This document shows positions 1 to 6,732 of a stretch of 7,752 nt of DNA, piece by piece. This DNA is from Desulfobacteraceae bacterium (GTDB lineage Bacteria; Desulfobacterota; Desulfobulbia; Desulfobulbales; Desulfobulbaceae), in contig JALHJD010000133.1 in NCBI GenBank assembly GCA_022837185.1, positions 1 to 7,752 on the forward strand. Direction: 5' to 3'. Within the stretch, counting starts at the first letter, position 1. Each line of letters opens with the position of its first letter. Under the pieces are notes generated by a model. That model was not told where the DNA came from and ran no database searches. It saw nothing but the letters and a program-made list of their open reading frames with translations. A program made the translations under genes and the position numbers.

Positions 1-1840
1 ATAATCTATTGGCCTGATTTTTTCCGTTGAATCTGCTGAGGGAGCAAACGGGGGCTCGGGATCTATACCGAAAATGCTGCAGCAGGCCGAAAATCCCCTT
101 GTCCAGGGGCGTGGGCTTGCAGCAGGCCGACGATTTGACCACAACCGGGTCAATGGTGGAGAGTTCAACCCGGTTGAAAACCCCGGTCGGGGACTGGAGG
201 ATCTCCTGGCCGCCGAAAAGACCGGTCCTGACTTCATAGATCAGCTCCCGCAGCCGGATCTTGCCCATGCCGACCTGCAGGTAGAGTTCATCCAGGGACT
301 CGATGCCGAAATATTCGAGCACGTCCCCCATTTCATCTTTCTGGATAATTTCAAAGGGAAGGCCGTACCGCTTCATTTCCTGGTGCAGGACCGACTGGCC
401 GATTCTTTCCGTCACCTCCCTGCGCCTGCTTCGGAACATTTTGACCAGTTCCGACCGCGCCCGCGGGGTCTGGCACTTCTGCTGAATGTCGGGATCGAAC
501 CTGACCGGCTTGCTCTGGCGAATGATCTTGATCACATCGCCGTCACTGAGGACATGGTCCGGCGCCACCCGGCGGTTGCCGATCATGGCCGCGATGCAGG
601 TCTGGCCGATGGCGGTGTGGACGCTGAAGGCGAAATCGAGGACGATGGAGTTCACCGGCAGGCAGATCAGATCGCCGTGGGGCGTGTAGGTATAGATCTC
701 CTTGCGGCCGCTGGCTGCAATCATGTCCCGGTAGGAAACCGCCTCGTCGCTGCCGAGAATATCAAACATTTCCTGCAGGTTCTTGACGAAACGGCCTTTT
801 TTCTTCCCGTCCCCGCTCCAGAAGCGGACCAGTCCCCGCTGCGCCCGGAGAGCCATTTCCTCGGTGCGGATCTTGAACAGGTATTTCTGCCCCTCGATAT
901 TGGCCCGGGCGTGCAGCCCCTGATAGCCGGTCGGTTTCGGGTTGGCGATAAAATCCCTGATAGTCCTGGGAATGGGGGGATAGATCCGGTTCAGGGTGCC
1001 CAGGGCCTCGTAGCAGGACTTGCGGTCCGCCGCCACGATCAGTATTTCCTGGGGACTTTCGATTTCCTTGATCAGTATCCGGTGCCTGGCATCGTAATAT
1101 CCCCACAATCCCTTGGTCCGCAGCGATACCCGGCCGTCGATGCCCTCGAAGGCGAAGGCCGCCTGCAGTTGCTCGACGATCTTCAACGCCCTGCTGTCCT
1201 GCTTGAGCCTGTTGATGTGCTGCCGCAGCCGGCTGCCCTGGCGGGGAAACTTGTAGGCCAGGGCCAGGTTGTACATCTCCCGCTTGATGGCGAACAGGCC
1301 GAGGATGGTGGCCAGGGGCGCATAGATGTCGAGGGTTTCGTCCGCGACCTTCTGCCGTTTATGGCGGGGCATGGAGGAAAGCGTCCGCAGGTTGTGCAGG
1401 CGGTCGGCAAGCTTGACCAGCATCACCTCCGGTTTGGCCGCGGCGCCGCTGAAAATTTTCCGGTGCACCATCTTCTTGAAGGTCTGCTTGTCGCCGCTGA
1501 AATGCGTCAACTTGGTGCATCCCTCGACAATAACCTCGACATTGCTGCCGAATTTGTCCTTGATGAGGGCGGGAGTCACATACGAAACATCCTCGACGGT
1601 GTCGTGCAGGAGAGCTGCCGCCAGGATCTCCGCATTGTGAATATCGAGCTCCTCGGCAAGAATGCGGGCCACGTTGCAGGGGTGCATGATATACGGATCC
1701 CCGGACCGGCGCCATTGCTCGCCGTGCGCTTCCAGGGCAAAATCAAGCGCCTGCCAGAACACCTGGGTTTCAGGCCCCGAACCGATCAGGCCCTCCATCA
1801 CCCGCCGGTATTGCTCAATGTCGAATTTCTTATACTGCAT
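1..1840 (-). CDS. RelA/SpoT-family (p)ppGpp hydrolase with degenerate synthetase domain, 3' end outside window (partial)
   Basis: Long RSH-family protein that would control the alarmone (p)ppGpp in the cytoplasm; 613 residues are visible. The HD hydrolase domain (about 25-200) keeps all signature residues: H53 (IMHPCN), H79-D80 and E83-D84 (LLHDTVED) and D146 (KLADRLHN). The synthetase region (about 235-345) keeps NPKPTGYQGLH (300-310), but the catalytic Glu of the usual EIQIRT motif is Leu321 (YLFKIRT), and the Asp and Arg of the usual FDxxAxR motif align with S262 and L267. A TGS domain follows (about 381-440, IYTYTPHGD to DGDVIKII), then a helical region and a CCKPTPLDKG motif (573-582). 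These losses suggest a hydrolase-only enzyme (inference). ATG at 1840 is the only usual start codon in this frame before an upstream stop; no clear Shine-Dalgarno precedes it. The last ~25 codons use AGA, CGA and TTA, unlike the rest. Annotation pipelines may call it bifunctional synthetase/hydrolase. Confidence 0.9.
   Translation of the reverse strand, partial: MQYKKFDIEQYRRVMEGLIGSGPETQVFWQALDFALEAHGEQWRRSGDPYIMHPCNVARILAEELDIHNAEILAAALLHDTVEDVSYVTPALIKDKFGSNVEVIVEGCTKLTHFSGDKQTFKKMVHRKIFSGAAAKPEVMLVKLADRLHNLRTLSSMPRHKRQKVADETLDIYAPLATILGLFAIKREMYNLALAYKFPRQGSRLRQHINRLKQDSRALKIVEQLQAAFAFEGIDGRVSLRTKGLWGYYDARHRILIKEIESPQEILIVAADRKSCYEALGTLNRIYPPIPRTIRDFIANPKPTGYQGLHARANIEGQKYLFKIRTEEMALRAQRGLVRFWSGDGKKKGRFVKNLQEMFDILGSDEAVSYRDMIAASGRKEIYTYTPHGDLICLPVNSIVLDFAFSVHTAIGQTCIAAMIGNRRVAPDHVLSDGDVIKIIRQSKPVRFDPDIQQKCQTPRARSELVKMFRSRRREVTERIGQSVLHQEMKRYGLPFEIIQKDEMGDVLEYFGIESLDELYLQVGMGKIRLRELIYEVRTGLFGGQEILQSPTGVFNRVELSTIDPVVVKSSACCKPTPLDKGIFGLLQHFRYRSRAPVCSLSRFNGKNQANRL
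78..130. repeat. Pair of 13-bp direct repeats inside the RSH gene
   Basis: TGCAGCAGGCCGA occurs exactly at 78-90 and again at 118-130, 40 bp apart. Because 40 is not a multiple of three, the RSH gene reads the two copies in different frames (FGLLQ and SACC). The similarity does not continue past the 13 bases, so this is not a simple tandem duplication. The left copy lies where the protein stops looking like an RSH. Confidence 0.45.
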
Positions 1841-1899
1841 GGACGCTGCCGGTGGGGAATGCCGGAAATCCCTGTTCGGTCTGCCGCAGGCCTCCGCAC

Positions 1900-1943
1900 G
1901 GCCTGTTGCCGCCGTCGTCGCCGCCCCGGACAGGCAACAGGCC
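1900..1943 (-). promoter_or_regulatory. Stem-loop in the probable 5' leader of the RSH gene
   Basis: GGCCTGTTGCC at 1900-1910 is perfectly complementary to GGCAACAGGCC at 1933-1943, giving an 11-bp GC-rich stem around a 22-nt loop. On the minus strand it would lie 59 nt upstream of the RSH start codon, probably inside the mRNA leader. No T-run follows, so it does not look like a simple intrinsic terminator. A role in translation, mRNA stability or attenuation is inferred. It is also possible that it has no role, because inverted repeats arise more easily in GC-rich DNA. Confidence 0.4.
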
Positions 1944-2026
1944 CGCCCGCTCCGGCCCTCGGCGAGGGCAATCCGACTGCTCCGCGGCCGGTGATGAAAA
2001 TTCCCTTTTATGATTTATGGACAGAC

Positions 2027-2089
2027 AGTGGTTCATAAATAGTGTAAGATACGAAAAATGATCAGGATCAAAGTGTTATCCGAACCACT
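2027..2089. promoter_or_regulatory. Operator-like inverted repeats upstream of rnr
   Basis: AGTGGTTC at 2027-2034 is matched by its exact reverse complement GAACCACT at 2082-2089. Between them, at 2059-2070, lies the short dyad TGATC-AG-GATCA. The position, in the AT-rich middle of a divergent promoter region, fits a regulator binding site. No known consensus (Fur, Zur, LexA) was recognised. Confidence 0.25.
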
Positions 2090-2206
2090 CTATCAAATGT
2101 TGCCGGTCGAACAAAGAAAAAATACGGCCGGAGTTTCGGCATGGTATTCAATCCCATCCTTCAGAAGATAATGCCTCTGCACTGATTTAACCAATTTATT
2201 TTCATA

Positions 2207-4408
2207 ATGAAAAAGCGCATCGCCAAACAACCCTCCAGACGGACCCTGAAGACAAGCCGGCACAAGGGTCATCCCGAACGGCTCGACCACCGCACCCTCC
2301 TGGCTGACCGCCTTCTTGCCTTCCTTGCCGGGAAGGAGAAATCCGTCGGTCTGGGGGAAATGATCATCGGTCTGGATCTGCCCCGGCATGAACGGACATC
2401 GATCAGGGAAATCCTGGCCGGGCTGGAAAAAAAAGGCCGGATCATCCGCCAGGGGAACAGATACCTGCCGGCCGGTGACGCGGGCCTGATCAGGGCCGTC
2501 CTGGAGCTGAACAGCAGGGGGTTCGGTTTCGCCCTCGTTGCCGGCGCCGCCGAGAAAGGCAAGGACCCGTTTATCTCACGGTCCAACCTCAACGGCGCCA
2601 GCCACGGCGACACGGTGCTGATCCGAATCATATCCGCCGACCGGGCCAGGCCGGAAGCCCGGGTCGTCAAGGTGCTCGCCCGCGGCATCACCACTTTGTG
2701 CGGCATGTATACTTCGGCCGGCAAAAAAGGATTCGTGACCCCGGACAACGAACGGTTGCCGTTCTCGGTCCTCATCCGCCCCGGCAACTCCCTCGGCGCC
2801 CGTCCTGAGACGGCCGTACTGGTGGAAATGCTTGATTACGGGGGTGACGGCCGCCCTCCGGAAGGCAGGATCATTGAAATACTGGGCGACCCGTTGAGCG
2901 CCCGGGTGCAGATCAGGATGGCCATTGAACAGTTCGAACTTGCCCGCACCTTCCCCTCCCGGGTGGAACAGGAAGCGGCCGGCCTGGCCCCTCTGACCGA
3001 ATGGGGCGAAAACCGGCTCGACCTCCGCCATGTAGCGCATGTGACCATCGACGGAGATGATGCCAGGGATTTTGACGACGCCGTCGCGGTCGAGCGGCGC
3101 CGATCAGGATACCGCCTGTATGTTTCCATCGCCGATGTCAGCCACTATGTCCCGGTTGGCTCGCCCCTCGACACTGAAGCGTACCGCCGCGGCACCAGCG
3201 TCTATTTTCCCGACCTGGTCATCCCCATGCTGCCCGAGCGGCTGTCCAACGACCTGTGCAGTCTGGTGCCGGACCAGGATCGGCCGGCTTTTACCGCGAT
3301 CCTTGATTTCAACAACAAGGGGCAGCGCATCGGCCAGGAATTCGGTAAAAGCATAATCCGCAGCCGGCAGCGGTTCACCTACACCACGGTTCGGCGGATC
3401 CTCTATGACGACGACCGGAAGGCCCGGAAGGCCCACCAGCCCCTGCTGCCCATGCTGGACGCCGCGAAAACCCTTGCCGACCTGCTGCTGCGCCGGAGGA
3501 TGAAGCGCGGGGCCATCGGCTTCGACATCCCGGAATCGGCAATCACCCTGGCGGAAGACAAGGTGGCGGCCATCGGCAGGGCCGAACGCAACCGGGCCCA
3601 CAAGCTCGTCGAAGAGTTCATGCTGGCCGCCAACGAGGCCGTGGCCGAGACCATGGACCGCAAGGGCCGGCCGGTGCTCTACCGCATCCACGAACGCCCC
3701 GACCCGATCAAGGTCGAGCAGTTCACCGAAACAACCGTGGCCATGGGACTTTCGCTGCCCCGTTTCGAGCTGTCCCCCTCCTGGTTTGCCGGGGTCGTGA
3801 AGGCAGCGGAGCACTCCCCGGCCCAGTACGTCATCAACAACCTCATGCTCCGGACCATGCAGCAGGCCCGCTACTCGCCGGAAAACAATGGGCACTTCGG
3901 CCTGGCCGCCGAGCACTACCTGCACTTCACCTCGCCCATCCGGCGCTACCCCGACCTGGTCGCTCACCGAGCCCTTCACAACCTGCTCGACCGGTCCGGC
4001 GGGAAGGGTGAACAGCCCTCCATCGTGCCCGGCGGGGTCAGCCTGGAGGAAGCAGCCCTGCATCTGTCCAGGCGCGAAAGGATCTCCGTCGATGTCGAAC
4101 GCAACATCCGGTCCCGGCTCAGCTGTCTCTTCCTCCTGGACCATGTCGGTGAGGAATTTGATGCGATTATTTCCGGGGTAGGCGCCTTCGGGCTCTTCGT
4201 CGAACTGCTGGAATCATTCATCAGCGGGGCCGTCCCGGTGGCCGAACTGACCGATGACTACTATATTCTGGACAACCGGGCCCATAAATATATCGGCGAA
4301 CGGACCGGCAGAACCTATCAGTTGGGCGACCTGATCAAAGTCCGGCTGGAACACGTTGACATCCTCGCCAAAAAAATTACCTTTCTGCCGGCCGCAACGG
4401 ACAATTAG
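2207..4408 (+). CDS. rnr: Ribonuclease R (RNase II/RNB-family 3'-5' exoribonuclease)
   Basis: Processive 3'-to-5' hydrolytic exoribonuclease of the cytoplasm, able in this family to degrade structured RNA. The 733-residue protein has the full RNase R order: basic N-terminus, winged-helix region (about 28-88), two cold-shock domains (about 90-240), RNB catalytic domain (about 265-595) and a C-terminal S1 domain (about 645-728). The RNB metal-binding acidic residues are all present: D282, D288, D290 and D291 in IDGDDARDFDDAV, with the spacing of the E. coli enzyme. The conserved Tyr of SVYFP (about 333) and the HFTSPIRRYPDL motif are also present. It is shorter than the E. coli enzyme (813 aa), mainly because it lacks the Lys-rich C-terminal tail. 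ATG at 2207 is the only usual start after an in-frame TGA at 2183; there is no Shine-Dalgarno, so initiation may be weak or leaderless. It heads a likely operon with the metal transporter genes. Confidence 0.95.
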   Translation: MKKRIAKQPSRRTLKTSRHKGHPERLDHRTLLADRLLAFLAGKEKSVGLGEMIIGLDLPRHERTSIREILAGLEKKGRIIRQGNRYLPAGDAGLIRAVLELNSRGFGFALVAGAAEKGKDPFISRSNLNGASHGDTVLIRIISADRARPEARVVKVLARGITTLCGMYTSAGKKGFVTPDNERLPFSVLIRPGNSLGARPETAVLVEMLDYGGDGRPPEGRIIEILGDPLSARVQIRMAIEQFELARTFPSRVEQEAAGLAPLTEWGENRLDLRHVAHVTIDGDDARDFDDAVAVERRRSGYRLYVSIADVSHYVPVGSPLDTEAYRRGTSVYFPDLVIPMLPERLSNDLCSLVPDQDRPAFTAILDFNNKGQRIGQEFGKSIIRSRQRFTYTTVRRILYDDDRKARKAHQPLLPMLDAAKTLADLLLRRRMKRGAIGFDIPESAITLAEDKVAAIGRAERNRAHKLVEEFMLAANEAVAETMDRKGRPVLYRIHERPDPIKVEQFTETTVAMGLSLPRFELSPSWFAGVVKAAEHSPAQYVINNLMLRTMQQARYSPENNGHFGLAAEHYLHFTSPIRRYPDLVAHRALHNLLDRSGGKGEQPSIVPGGVSLEEAALHLSRRERISVDVERNIRSRLSCLFLLDHVGEEFDAIISGVGAFGLFVELLESFISGAVPVAELTDDYYILDNRAHKYIGERTGRTYQLGDLIKVRLEHVDILAKKITFLPAATDN

Positions 4409-4411
4409 GAG
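4406..4411 (+). promoter_or_regulatory. Ribosome binding site of the ATPase gene overlapping the rnr stop
   Basis: TAGGAG contains the rnr stop codon TAG (4406-4408) and a good Shine-Dalgarno core six bases before the ATG at 4418. The arrangement favours translational coupling and supports co-transcription of rnr with the transporter genes. Confidence 0.7.
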
Positions 4412-4417
4412 ACTGCA

Positions 4418-5203
4418 ATGGACTCTTCGGCGTGCCCGGATATTGTCGTCAGTTTTGAACAGGTCGATTTCAGCTTTAACGGGGAACCCGTTCTGCTGGA
4501 TGTGAACCTCCAGATTCACGATCGGGAGATGATCGGGATCATCGGCCCCAACGGCGGGGGCAAAACCACCCTTCTGCGCCTGATTCTGGGGCAGCTGCAG
4601 CCCGACCGGGGAAAAATCCTCGTGTTCGGGCAGCCGCCGGACAAGTCGTCCCATCGTCTCGGATATGTTCCCCAGCACATGCAGTTCGACAGCAATTTTC
4701 CGGTCTCCGTGCTGGACGTGGTGCTCATGGGGCTTGCCGGGAAAAGCGGCCCGGGACCGTTTTCCGGGAAATTGAAGCAGACCGCCGAGCTGGCGCTGGC
4801 AAGCGTCGACCTGCTCGCCTACCGGACCCGCCCCTTTGCCGAACTGTCCGGCGGGCAGCGTCAGCGGGTCCTCATCGCCCGGGCCCTGGCTTCCTCCCCC
4901 GACATGCTCTTGTTCGACGAACCGACGGCCAATGTCGATACCTCCGCCGGCGAAAAATTGTACGAGATCCTGGAAAATCTGAACAGGAAGATGACCATCC
5001 TCATCGTCTCCCATGACATCGGCTTTGTCAACCATCACATCTCCAGCGTGGTCTGCGTCAACCAGCGGGTTCACGTCCACCCGACCAGCGAGTTGGCCGG
5101 GCACAATATCATCGACCTGTACGGCCACGATATGTCCCTGATCCGCCACGATCACCGCTGCTCCATCAAAGGCCATTCGACGAATGCTCCAGTTTCTGAT
5201 TGA
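4418..5203 (+). CDS. znuC: Metal ABC transporter ATP-binding protein (ZnuC-like; zinc/manganese family)
   Basis: ATPase subunit of a zinc/manganese-type importer, working at the inner face of the cytoplasmic membrane with the permease encoded next. In its 261 residues the ABC motifs are complete: Walker A GPNGGGKT (43-50), Q-loop Gln86 in YVPQ, signature LSGGQ (143-147), Walker B MLLFDEP with catalytic Glu168, D-loop and switch His199 (VSHD). The C-terminal tail from about 217 is rich in histidine (H219, H221, H229, H237, H244, H246, H253), which fits metal sensing or binding (inference). A Shine-Dalgarno lies six bases upstream, and the gene starts 9 bp after rnr. Zinc is the most likely substrate by family resemblance, but manganese or iron cannot be excluded from sequence. 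No substrate-binding protein gene is nearby. Confidence 0.88.
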   Translation: MDSSACPDIVVSFEQVDFSFNGEPVLLDVNLQIHDREMIGIIGPNGGGKTTLLRLILGQLQPDRGKILVFGQPPDKSSHRLGYVPQHMQFDSNFPVSVLDVVLMGLAGKSGPGPFSGKLKQTAELALASVDLLAYRTRPFAELSGGQRQRVLIARALASSPDMLLFDEPTANVDTSAGEKLYEILENLNRKMTILIVSHDIGFVNHHISSVVCVNQRVHVHPTSELAGHNIIDLYGHDMSLIRHDHRCSIKGHSTNAPVSD

Positions 5204-6020
5204 TCTGCAGCAGTTCCGTTTTCTGCAGTACGCCCTGCTGACCGGGATCATGGCGTCCATTGCCTGCGGCATCGTCGGCAGTTATGTCACTGTCCGGCGC
5301 ATGACCTATATCGCCGGCGCCATAGCCCACTGCACCCTCGGCGGCATGGGGGTGGCCGGCTATTTCAGCAAGGAGCAGGGCTGGACCTTTCTCACCCCGC
5401 TCACCGGGGCAACCCTGGCAGCCCTGCTGGCGGCCCTGATCATCGCCTACATGCTCAACCGGGCCAGCATGCGGCTGGATACCGTCCTCAGCGCGGTCTG
5501 GGCGATCGGCATGGCCATCGGCATTATCTTTATCAGCAAGACAGGAGGGTACAACGAGGACCTGATGAGCTATCTCTTCGGCGACATCCTGATGGTCTCG
5601 GACAGGGACCTCCTCCTGATCGCGGCCCTTGACCTGATCCTGGCGGTGGTCGTCTTTTTCCTGTACAACCAGTTGCTGGCCATCAGTTTCGACGAGGAAT
5701 TCGCCCGAATTTCCGGAATCCGGGTCGACCTCTACAACACGGTCTTTCTCTGCCTGATCGCGCTGACGGTCGTGCTGCTGGTGCAGGTGGTGGGCATCAT
5801 CCTGGTGGTGGCCCTGCTTTCGCTGCCCGCGGCGGCGGCGGGGAAACTGGCCACCCGGCTGCCGGCCATGATGCTGCTGGCCGTTTTCCTGAGCCTGGTC
5901 AGCACCACCGGGGGACTGGTCATCAGCTACGTCCCCAATCTGCCCGCCGGCGCCACCATTGTCATCGTCGCCGCCCTGCTGTACCTGGGCTGTTCTTTCC
6001 TGGAAAAATTCCGGCGCTGA
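5184..6020 (+). CDS. znuB: Metal ABC transporter permease (ZnuB-like, ABC-3 family)
   Basis: Membrane-spanning subunit of the zinc/manganese-type importer; it should dimerise and pair with the ATPase encoded just upstream. The 278 residues form about eight hydrophobic segments (near 14-36, 45-60, 72-92, 100-117, 142-162, 186-212, 226-248 and 255-272). Family hallmarks are VTVRRMTYIAGAIAH in the first cytoplasmic region, the motif LMSYLFGDIL (127-136), GIRVDLYN, and VVALLSLPAAAA (208-219). Its ATG lies inside the 3' end of the ATPase gene (20-bp overlap), with AAAGG eleven bases upstream, so translation is probably coupled. The length is normal for ZnuB/MntC permeases. The transported ion is inferred from the family only. 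No partner binding protein (ZnuA) follows it. Confidence 0.88.
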   Translation: MLQFLIDLQQFRFLQYALLTGIMASIACGIVGSYVTVRRMTYIAGAIAHCTLGGMGVAGYFSKEQGWTFLTPLTGATLAALLAALIIAYMLNRASMRLDTVLSAVWAIGMAIGIIFISKTGGYNEDLMSYLFGDILMVSDRDLLLIAALDLILAVVVFFLYNQLLAISFDEEFARISGIRVDLYNTVFLCLIALTVVLLVQVVGIILVVALLSLPAAAAGKLATRLPAMMLLAVFLSLVSTTGGLVISYVPNLPAGATIVIVAALLYLGCSFLEKFRR

Positions 6021-6045
6021 CCGGCAACGCCTGCATCCCGATCTC

Positions 6046-6092
6046 TTTTCTTCTCTTGACGAACCGCTTCATATTCAATAAAGAGAAGGGAA
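6046..6092. promoter_or_regulatory. Inverted repeat in the spacer after znuB
   Basis: CTTCTCTT (6050-6057) pairs exactly with AAGAGAAG (6081-6088), extendable to about 12 pairs if two G-U pairs are allowed, around a 23-nt loop. The loop side holds TTGACG (6056-6061) with a weak -10-like TAAAGA 17 bp later, so a promoter for the next gene is possible. A second hairpin, CGCGGATG against CATCCCGCG with one bulged base, lies at 6098-6123. No T-run makes either a clear terminator. Confidence 0.25.
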
Positions 6093-6184
6093 AGATGCGC
6101 GGATGACGGGCCTGCATCCCGCGAACCGTTCCACTGCCCGTCGCTGATCGATCCCCGCTGCAACCAAGGCATGAGAGGCTATCA

Positions 6185-6700
6185 ATGGAAGAGACAAGCT
6201 GGTACATGAATATATTGTCCAACCCCTTTTTCCGCGGACTGGCAGTGGGCATAGTCCTATGGCTTTTTTTCTGGTTCCGCTCCATGCTGCGGATACGGGA
6301 ATTGATCAATAATGTCAAAAAACTGCGCGAACATCTGCACACCAAGCTTGAAATCGACTCGGCGGAAAACGAACGGCGCAAGCTGGAAATCGAGAAGCTC
6401 AAACAGGAGCGGGACAACCTGCGCAACATGATCCAGGTATTGAACCAGAAGCCGGGCCGCCAGGAAATCCGGCAGGCCCAGGTGTACCAGCGGGCCATCG
6501 ATATCATGTTTGAAAAAGCCCCCGGCTTCGCCCCTGCCTGGCAGATCACCCTCAAGGAGGCCGAGGAGGAAATGCAGAACGCCGAACGCGGCATCATCCC
6601 CTTTTTCAAGCGCATCACCGGCACCCCGGCCCGGGGGCACGACGAAGATTTTGAGACCGAACGGAAAAAAGCGCTGGAGATGAAAAGCTCCGACGCCTGA
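6185..6700 (+). CDS. Membrane-anchored coiled-coil protein of unknown function
   Basis: I do not recognise a named family. The 171-residue protein has a short N-terminus, one hydrophobic segment (about 14-31, PFFRGLAVGIVLWLFFWF), then a long charged, heptad-like helix (about 35-88, rich in E, K, R and L) that should form a coiled coil. A C-terminal part follows with YQRAIDIMFEKAPGFAPAWQ (101-120) and a charged tail. Arg-rich sequence directly after the hydrophobic segment suggests that the coiled coil lies in the cytoplasm (positive-inside rule). GAGAGG lies six bases before the ATG, which supports this start. It is separated from znuB by 164 bp and from the methyltransferase gene by 32 bp, so it may be co-transcribed with the latter. 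Base composition and codon use look like its neighbours. A scaffold or membrane tether role is only a guess from architecture. Confidence 0.8.
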   Translation: MEETSWYMNILSNPFFRGLAVGIVLWLFFWFRSMLRIRELINNVKKLREHLHTKLEIDSAENERRKLEIEKLKQERDNLRNMIQVLNQKPGRQEIRQAQVYQRAIDIMFEKAPGFAPAWQITLKEAEEEMQNAERGIIPFFKRITGTPARGHDEDFETERKKALEMKSSDA

Positions 6701-6732
6701 ACCGATTTATTTCTCCTCCCCATTCATGCAGC

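Larger units (their letters stand above)
1841..2206. other. Divergent intergenic region between RSH gene and rnr
   Basis: This 366-bp gap separates two divergently transcribed genes and should hold both promoters. The half nearest the RSH gene (1841-1990) is GC-rich and holds a strong stem-loop; the half nearest rnr (1995-2206) is AT-rich. I found no -35/-10 pair good enough to call on either strand. A 37-codon ORF on the plus strand (2058-2171) has no Shine-Dalgarno and no recognisable similarity, so I do not call it a gene. The RSH frame stays open upstream of its ATG but has no usual start codon there. Confidence 0.6.

Noticed and set aside
74..2038. 654-codon open frame on the plus strand opposite the RSH gene
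   Set aside because: Its translation has no recognisable domain, while the minus strand encodes a clear HD/TGS RSH protein across the same bases. Long antisense frames are common in GC-rich genes.
2100..2128. Sigma-70-like promoter TTGCCG with TACGGC for rnr
   Set aside because: The -10 element matches the consensus at only two positions. It is too weak to call.
2058..2171. 37-codon plus-strand ORF in the divergent intergenic region
   Set aside because: It has no Shine-Dalgarno and no recognisable similarity, and a frame of this length is expected by chance in 366 bp of partly AT-rich DNA.
3104..4144. 346-codon minus-strand frame opposite rnr
   Set aside because: It is the antisense shadow of the RNB and S1 coding region, with low-complexity residues and no domain.
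4214..5272. 352-codon minus-strand frame opposite the end of rnr and the ABC ATPase gene
   Set aside because: It runs antisense across two well-supported genes and shows no family motifs.
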